From CAXRGH01 sp964230195 (GTDB taxonomy: Bacteria; Pseudomonadota; Gammaproteobacteria; Enterobacterales; Alteromonadaceae), in the NCBI GenBank assembly GCA_964230195.1, contig CAXRGH010000234.1, positions 1-11,713 on the forward strand: a stretch of 11,713 nt of DNA, given 5' to 3'. The notes beneath the pieces are model-generated. The model saw nothing but the letters and a program-made list of their open reading frames with translations, had not been told where the DNA came from and did no database searches. Of this stretch, positions 7,666-11,713 are shown piece by piece; the stretch's first letter is position 1, and each line of letters starts with the position of its first letter. A program made the translations under genes and the position numbers.

Positions 7666-8409
7666 TTACAATATGTTGAGAAGACGGTTGGATTGTCTGT
7701 CCAATTCGCCTGCTTTTTTCATAAATTTGACTTGCAGTTCGTAATGACGTTGGAGTTCCATCATTTTTACCATTTCATCAATGGCGTTAACGTTACTACC
7801 TTCTAACATGCCACTTTCGATGCGTACCACAGCACTTGCGTCTGCAGCATCACCGCTTTTTAAACGGAACAAACCGTCGTTGCCGCGTTGTAAATCAGCG
7901 GTCTGAGGATTCACGAGTTTTAATCGACCAATGGCTTCTAACGCGTTTTCAGGCGCTCCTTGTGGTCGAACAGAAATAGTGCCGTCTTTTGCAATGTTGA
8001 TATTGGAGACGGGGATCGGAACAAAAATAGGCCCAAAGTCTCCCATCACCATATTTCCGCTGGCATCTTGGATCTGTCCTTCGGGTCCCATTCGCATGCT
8101 ACCGGCGCGGGTGTATGCCTCGTTGCCCTGTTCATCCATGACGGTAAAGAATCCTTGCCCCTGAATCGCGAGATCCAGTTGACGACCTGTTGGTGTCATA
8201 GCGCCAGATTCAAAATTATTGGCAGGTGATTCTGTCATAGCAAATACACGAGTGGGTAAGCCTTCGCCAAAGGCCGGCATAGCCCGAGCTTGCTCTAACT
8301 GAGCTCGAAAACCTGTTGTGTTAGCGTTAGCCAAATTATTGGCACGCACAGCGGTACCCATCAGGTCCTGCTTTGCGCCACTTGCGGCTATATACAACAA
8401 TTTATCCAT
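7666..8409 (-). CDS. flgF: Flagellar proximal rod protein FlgF
   Basis: FlgF is a rod subunit in the periplasm. The start MDKLLYIAASGAKQ is the usual FlgF beginning, followed by RANNLANANTTGFRAQ (22-37), the rod/hook signature. LAIQGQGFFTV (80-90) and YTRAGSM (99-105) follow, and the C-terminal helix carries SNVNAIDEMVKMMELQRHYE. Length of 247 residues is near the enteric 251. The ATG at 8409 was chosen over an in-frame GTG at 8424, because GAGG seven or so bases upstream of the ATG would otherwise be inside the gene and because homologues start at MDK. This is the first gene of the second flg transcription unit, behind the sigma-54 promoter at 8459-8474 and a predicted leader of about 39 bases. 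Confidence 0.97.
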   Translation of the reverse strand: MDKLLYIAASGAKQDLMGTAVRANNLANANTTGFRAQLEQARAMPAFGEGLPTRVFAMTESPANNFESGAMTPTGRQLDLAIQGQGFFTVMDEQGNEAYTRAGSMRMGPEGQIQDASGNMVMGDFGPIFVPIPVSNINIAKDGTISVRPQGAPENALEAIGRLKLVNPQTADLQRGNDGLFRLKSGDAADASAVVRIESGMLEGSNVNAIDEMVKMMELQRHYELQVKFMKKAGELDRQSNRLLNIL

Positions 8410-8428
8410 GATATACCTCGACACGTTT

Positions 8429-8457
8429 TTGACGTTTCACGTCACCATGTAGATACT
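8429..8457 (+). promoter_or_regulatory. Possible sigma-70-like promoter facing away from flgF
   Basis: TTGACG at 8429-8434 (5 of 6 to the -35 consensus), a 17-base spacer and GATACT at 8452-8457 (4 of 6 to the -10 consensus) would start a plus-strand transcript near 8464. That transcript would run through the flgF sigma-54 promoter in the opposite direction and end at the terminator at 8588-8630. This rests on sequence resemblance only; chance matches of this quality are common. Confidence 0.3.
8430..8444. promoter_or_regulatory. Perfect palindrome TGACGT-TTC-ACGTCA in the flgF leader
   Basis: Two 6-base arms pair perfectly around a 3-base centre. It falls at about +5 to +19 of the predicted flgF transcript, ten bases before the flgF Shine-Dalgarno, and overlaps the -35 box of the possible plus-strand promoter. 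It could be a DNA operator for a dimeric regulator or a 5'-end mRNA hairpin. Which one is not decidable here. Confidence 0.45.
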
Positions 8458-8458
8458 T

Positions 8459-8474
8459 TGCAAAGAATATGCCA
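8459..8474 (-). promoter_or_regulatory. Sigma-54 (RpoN) promoter of flgF
   Basis: On the minus strand the site reads TGGCATATTCTTTGCA, with GG and GC of the -24/-12 elements separated by exactly 10 bases; the consensus is TGGCAC-N5-TTGCA. The predicted start of transcription is near 8448, giving a leader of about 39 bases to the flgF ATG. An NtrC-type activator such as FlrC/FleR would be expected to act on it, which is known from Vibrio and Pseudomonas flagellar systems and inferred here. Confidence 0.88.
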
Positions 8475-8630
8475 GACAGTTCCTGTATTGATGGCTGAAA
8501 GCGAGGAAAAACAAGAAATGGAACCGCTAACCCAGAGCACAATCGGTGTGTTTTCGTTATGGTTCTCTTGATTGGAATGAGTGAACAAAAAAGCCAGGCG
8601 ACACATTCAATGTATCAGCACTGGCTTTTT
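8464..8630 (+). ncRNA. Hypothetical short plus-strand transcript between flgE and flgF
   Basis: If the sigma-70-like promoter at 8429-8457 is active, the transcript would be about 165 bases and end exactly at the rho-independent terminator at 8588-8630, whose plus-strand side also ends in five T. It includes an open frame of 26 codons (8491-8571, product beginning MAESEEKQEM), but no Shine-Dalgarno stands before it, so coding is doubtful. No known RNA family is recognised. This is a speculative candidate based on a promoter-terminator pair. Confidence 0.2.
8588..8630. terminator. Bidirectional rho-independent terminator after flgE
   Basis: A perfect 10-base stem (AAAAAGCCAG at 8588-8597 with CTGGCTTTTT at 8621-8630) encloses 23 bases that can form a small inner hairpin. 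Read on the minus strand the stem ends in a run of six T, as needed to end the flgBCDE transcript about 25 bases after the flgE stop. On the plus strand it also ends in five T, so it can work both ways. Confidence 0.88.
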
Positions 8631-8653
8631 ATCTGAACCCATATTAACTCGGA

Positions 8654-10108
8654 TTAACGAATATTCAGGACCGTTTGGTTTAACTGATTATTCACTTCCA
8701 ATGCACGTGAGTTGGCTTGGAAGTTTCTCTGGGCAATGATCATGTCCACCAATTCTGTGGTGAGATTCACATTCGATTGCTCTAATGCAGAACTGTTGAT
8801 GTTACCAAAGGTACCAGTAGTTGCCTCACCCGCTAAGGCTTCACCAGACAGAATGCTGGCTTTCCAGTTGGTACTGCCGGCCTGTGTTAAACCTTGCTCA
8901 TTGGCAAAACGCACTAGGGCAACACGTGAAATAGGCGTTGATGTACCATTCGAAAAGGTTGCTCTGACTAAACCATCAGGACCAATATCAACACCCGTCA
9001 AACGTCCCACAGGCAGACCATTTTGCTCCAATGAAGTTACCTCGAAGTTTGAGGCAAATTGGGTTGGTTCATTGGGTGTGGCGGTTGCGGGGTCAAAATT
9101 AAAATCAATGATGATCGCTTGACTGGTGTCCGCGCCATTTTGTAATAACGAACCAAAAGGTACTGTGGTTAGTTGAAATGTTGCATCTTCCGTTGCTTGA
9201 TCAATCGCACCCGGATTAGTCACTGTAGCTCCGCCAGTCGGTTGAGTTGTTCCTTGAATCCCTTGAAAGTCTCCACCGCTAGAAAAAATTAGGCGAGCAG
9301 CATTAATACCGCCGGCTTGATTAACGGGCGTACCTGTTCCGGCATCCATATCAATCGCTTGGCCATCAACGGCAGCAACCATCAACCACTCGTTTTGTCT
9401 TTGCACGGTTGATGGGTCAGGAGTTGCCACAGGATCCACGGGGGTATCGGTCGCATTATAGTTTGAAGCATCTTTGATAAAGTAATAGGTCATTACATGA
9501 CTATCCCCTAACGAATCATAGACAGTCACTGATGTTGCTGCGTTATAGGTTAGCGGGTCTGTCATATCAAATATGGCGGGATCAATCGGTTGTGCATCTG
9601 CCGGCAAATTGAAACGTAAGTCAACTTCACCAGTAGACTGCGGAGAACCTGATGAATCCGGGATTCTGACAGGTTCAGTGGTGCTTAGGGCAACAGATGA
9701 AGATGTGCCGTCTGGGTTAACAGGGAACCCCATCAAATGGTTACCACTTGAATTCACCACAAAGTTATCTTCATTAAGCTTAAATTGACCAGCACGCGTG
9801 AAAGAAAAGTCTCGTGATGATTGTTCCGGGATTGTAGCAAAAAAGCCAGTACCCGCAACCGCTAAATCAAGAGAGTTATTAGTGAACGTCAAACTACCTT
9901 GAGAAAATTGCTGTGCAACCTCAGATGTCAATACACCATCACCGACTTTGGTTTTACCACCTGCCAGTAACGATGACGCATAGACATCCCCGAACTCGGC
10001 ACGTGACTCTTTAAAGCCTACCGTATTGACGTTTGCGATATTGTTCGCCGTTGTATCCAGATCTTTTTGGGCGGCGCCCAGACCACTTAAGGCAATATTA
10101 AAAGACAT
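8654..10108 (-). CDS. flgE: Flagellar hook protein FlgE
   Basis: FlgE is the subunit of the hook, the flexible joint outside the cell. Residues 21-33 (ANNIANVNTVGFK) and LDLAVAGTGFF (81-91) are the N-terminal hook/rod motifs, and YDSLGDSH in the first half is the usual FlgE sequence. The C-terminal helix (about 443-484) has SNVNLTTELVDMIIAQRNFQ, then ANSRALEVNNQ and a final TVLNIR. It lacks the FlgG-specific segment after residue 45, which separates it from flgG. At 484 residues it is longer than the 402 of enterics, the extra being in the exposed middle part rich in T, P, D and G. The ATG at 10108 has AGGAG seven bases upstream. It follows flgD by 14 bases and is the last gene before the terminator. 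Confidence 0.98.
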   Translation of the reverse strand: MSFNIALSGLGAAQKDLDTTANNIANVNTVGFKESRAEFGDVYASSLLAGGKTKVGDGVLTSEVAQQFSQGSLTFTNNSLDLAVAGTGFFATIPEQSSRDFSFTRAGQFKLNEDNFVVNSSGNHLMGFPVNPDGTSSSVALSTTEPVRIPDSSGSPQSTGEVDLRFNLPADAQPIDPAIFDMTDPLTYNAATSVTVYDSLGDSHVMTYYFIKDASNYNATDTPVDPVATPDPSTVQRQNEWLMVAAVDGQAIDMDAGTGTPVNQAGGINAARLIFSSGGDFQGIQGTTQPTGGATVTNPGAIDQATEDATFQLTTVPFGSLLQNGADTSQAIIIDFNFDPATATPNEPTQFASNFEVTSLEQNGLPVGRLTGVDIGPDGLVRATFSNGTSTPISRVALVRFANEQGLTQAGSTNWKASILSGEALAGEATTGTFGNINSSALEQSNVNLTTELVDMIIAQRNFQANSRALEVNNQLNQTVLNIR

Positions 10109-10122
10109 AGTATTTCTCCTAT

Positions 10123-10803
10123 TTAACTGCCAATTTCTAAAACATCCGCCAAGGTGATACTTTCTTCACCATCAAGATTCAAAATGACACCTTGTTGACT
10201 GGATGACAAATTCACACTGTTAACATGTCGGTACATTGCGGTTGGGAGTTGCTGCTCTTCACCGTTAATCACACCTGACGCATTAATTTGATAATTGCCG
10301 GGCGGCAAGGGATTGCCGTTGGCATCGGTTCCGTCCCAAGCAAATTCGACACTACCCGCCTTATGGCTACCGGCATCGATAACTCTCACCGTTTCACCCA
10401 CTTCATTGGTAATGGCGATCTTCATATTTTTAACATTTTGGCCGCTGATAATATTACCTACCACTGGCTGACCACTGCCGTTAAGAGCTGCTGTATTTCC
10501 AGCAACTAAGACGTTTCGTCCAACCAGACTTGACGCTTGCAATGCTTGGTTTGACGTCATGGAAGTGGCAAATGCGTCAAACTTGTCATTTAATTGACTC
10601 AAGCTATCCGCCATTGTGAAATTCGTCATTTGCGCAATCATTTGATCGTTATCCACCGGTTTAGTGGGATCTTGATTGGACAACTGCTCAGTCAACAAAG
10701 CAAAAAAGTCTTCTTGTGTTAACTGACCATTTTTATTGTCTGGGGTCGCGTTATCTTTTTGCCAATACAGATCGTTGTTGATCTTGTTATCAATGCTACT
10801 CAT
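10123..10803 (-). CDS. flgD: Flagellar hook cap / assembly protein FlgD
   Basis: FlgD sits as a scaffold on the tip of the growing hook and is lost when FlgK takes its place. Residues about 27-75 hold the hook-capping domain (LTQEDFFALLTEQLSNQDP, then the PVDNDQMIAQM segment). SLVGRNVLV (92-100) opens the C-terminal half, which carries a FlgD Ig-like fold with WDGTDANGNPLPPGNY at 156-171. Length of 226 residues is close to the family (231 in E. coli). The start codon overlaps the flgC stop by one base (TAATG), a sign of translational coupling. Confidence 0.97.
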   Translation of the reverse strand: MSSIDNKINNDLYWQKDNATPDNKNGQLTQEDFFALLTEQLSNQDPTKPVDNDQMIAQMTNFTMADSLSQLNDKFDAFATSMTSNQALQASSLVGRNVLVAGNTAALNGSGQPVVGNIISGQNVKNMKIAITNEVGETVRVIDAGSHKAGSVEFAWDGTDANGNPLPPGNYQINASGVINGEEQQLPTAMYRHVNSVNLSSSQQGVILNLDGEESITLADVLEIGS

Positions 10804-11222
10804 TAGTTACCTTGCCCTAGCTGCAACACGCGGCGGAAAATACGTTTGGTCGTGTCAGCAATTTGCACATTGGTTTCATAGGCTTTGGACGCGGACATCA
10901 TGTCTGCCATTTCTTCAACCACGTTAACGTTTGGTTTGTAGATATAACCGTCTTTATCTGCCATTGGGTGTGACGGATTAAACTCCGCCAGTAACGGCGC
11001 ATCACTTTCTACTACGCCCATCACCTGCACCTTGGCAGAACCACTTTGGGCAGTTGCATTATCCAACATGGTTGAGAATACCGGCTTGCGTGCACGGTAC
11101 GTTTCGTCATAGCTACTGCTGACGCTATTGGCATTGGCAACATTACTTGCTGTGGTATTTAAACGGACTGATTCAGCGCTCATGCCAGTTGCCGCAATGT
11201 CCATTACATTAAATAAACTCAT
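10803..11222 (-). CDS. flgC: Flagellar proximal rod protein FlgC
   Basis: FlgC is a small rod subunit. MSLFNVMDIAATGMSAES and the NVANANSVSSS segment (27-37) form the N-terminal rod signature, followed by YRARKPVF (42-49). The C-terminus has YKPNVNVVEEMADMMSAS (95-112), AYETNVQ and a last helix. Length is 139 residues, as expected (134 in E. coli). It starts two bases after the flgB stop and shares one base with flgD. Confidence 0.98.
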   Translation of the reverse strand: MSLFNVMDIAATGMSAESVRLNTTASNVANANSVSSSYDETYRARKPVFSTMLDNATAQSGSAKVQVMGVVESDAPLLAEFNPSHPMADKDGYIYKPNVNVVEEMADMMSASKAYETNVQIADTTKRIFRRVLQLGQGN

Positions 11223-11224
11223 GA

Positions 11225-11626
11225 TTATTGACCTCCACTCAAGGCTTTTTTCATGCCTTTAAATTTGCCACTTAAAAACTGCAAGGACGCCTGATACCGC
11301 ATACCATTGTCCAAAAATTTATTACGTTCAATCTGCGTATCTACTGTGTTCCCGTCACCAGTATCTGGCTGCTGGGTTGCACGATACTGAACCAAACGAC
11401 TCTGCATTGAGTGACCAATATCAAAGTGTTTCTCGTGGGTCTTGTGCCCGCCGTACGATTGATGAGAGTTAGCGGTTTCCATGGCTTTACGAAAATCGAT
11501 ATCCTTTGCTTTGTAGCCAGGAGTGTTGGCATTTGCCAAATTACCGGCGATCACTTCCATACGTTGTGAACGTATCGACAACGCCTTGTGATGAAAGCCT
11601 ACTAATTTATCTAAACTGATTGCCAT
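11225..11626 (-). CDS. flgB: Flagellar proximal rod protein FlgB
   Basis: FlgB is the proximal rod subunit nearest the MS ring and export gate. Residues 28-38 (GNLANANTPGY) followed by KAKDIDFR are the family signature, and the end (about 91-128) has DGNTVDTQIERNKFL, NGMRYQASLQFL and KGMKKAL. The length of 133 residues fits the family. The ATG at 11626 is preceded by GAGAGGAG seven bases upstream. An in-frame ATG at 11674 would add 16 residues, but it lies at and before the -24 box of the sigma-54 promoter and could not be transcribed from it, so it is not the start. Confidence 0.97.
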   Translation of the reverse strand: MAISLDKLVGFHHKALSIRSQRMEVIAGNLANANTPGYKAKDIDFRKAMETANSHQSYGGHKTHEKHFDIGHSMQSRLVQYRATQQPDTGDGNTVDTQIERNKFLDNGMRYQASLQFLSGKFKGMKKALSGGQ

Positions 11627-11657
11627 GTGGTTGCTCCTCTCGTAACGAAAATGAAGA

Positions 11658-11673
11658 AGCAAAGAATGTGCCA
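11658..11673 (-). promoter_or_regulatory. Sigma-54 (RpoN) promoter of flgBCDE
   Basis: The minus strand reads TGGCACATTCTTTGCT, with GG and GC exactly 10 bases apart, a near-perfect -24/-12 element. Transcription would start near 11647 and leave a leader of about 20 bases that is mostly Shine-Dalgarno. The 40 bases further upstream to the window edge contain no gene I can support. Confidence 0.92.
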
Positions 11674-11713
11674 AATAAAGGTTAATGAATGGGGGGCAGC
11701 ATGTCTAAGTAGG

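Noticed and set aside
8491..8571. A 26-codon plus-strand open frame between flgE and flgF
   Set aside because: No Shine-Dalgarno before the ATG, no recognisable domain, and the length is expected by chance. It is mentioned only inside the candidate RNA.
8712..9122. A 136-codon plus-strand open frame opposite flgE
   Set aside because: It is antisense to conserved flgE sequence and its product looks like a mirror of the hook protein codons, not a real protein.
11674..11713. Possible end of an upstream gene such as cheR, which stands before flgB in Vibrio
   Set aside because: Only about 40 bases are available; one minus-strand frame ends in TAA but the few residues do not resemble a known CheR tail.

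Overview
The window carries one long block of eleven flagellar rod, hook, ring and junction genes, all on the minus strand and read from right to left: flgB, flgC, flgD, flgE, then a gap of about 240 bases, then flgF, flgG, flgH, flgI, flgJ, flgK and flgL. The far left end holds the first 130 codons of a nucleotide-sugar dehydratase gene on the same strand, which runs off the window. The gene order, the sigma-54 promoters, the two-domain FlgJ and the long FlgK/FlgL point to a polarly flagellated gammaproteobacterium. Moderate GC content and the protein sequences suggest a marine member of the Alteromonadales or a relative. The genus is an inference and cannot be fixed from this window.

Layout from the right: a very good sigma-54 promoter (11658-11673) sits about 30 bases before the flgB start. 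flgB-flgC-flgD-flgE are tightly packed and end at a strong bidirectional rho-independent terminator (8588-8630). A second sigma-54 promoter with almost the same sequence (8459-8474) restarts transcription for flgF. From flgF to flgL the spacers are at most about 50 bases, with several Shine-Dalgarno sequences overlapping the preceding stop codon. flgL is followed by a 134-base spacer with an imperfect hairpin, then the sugar dehydratase gene.

How the genes work together: FlgB, FlgC, FlgF and FlgG form the rod. FlgJ caps the growing rod and cuts peptidoglycan to let it through. FlgI and FlgH are the P and L rings around it. FlgD caps the growing hook made of FlgE. FlgK and FlgL join the hook to the filament. 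The truncated left gene is of a type that makes 4-keto-6-deoxy sugar nucleotides, often for flagellin or surface glycans, so the window probably ends at the border of a glycosylation locus.

No wholly new system is visible; the core is a canonical flg cluster. The less ordinary points are: a possible short plus-strand transcript with its own sigma-70-like promoter between flgE and flgF, overlapping the flgF promoter; a perfect palindrome in the predicted flgF leader; a degenerate four-copy 14-bp tandem repeat that fills the flgI-flgJ junction; and an enlarged FlgK with two similar central segments.
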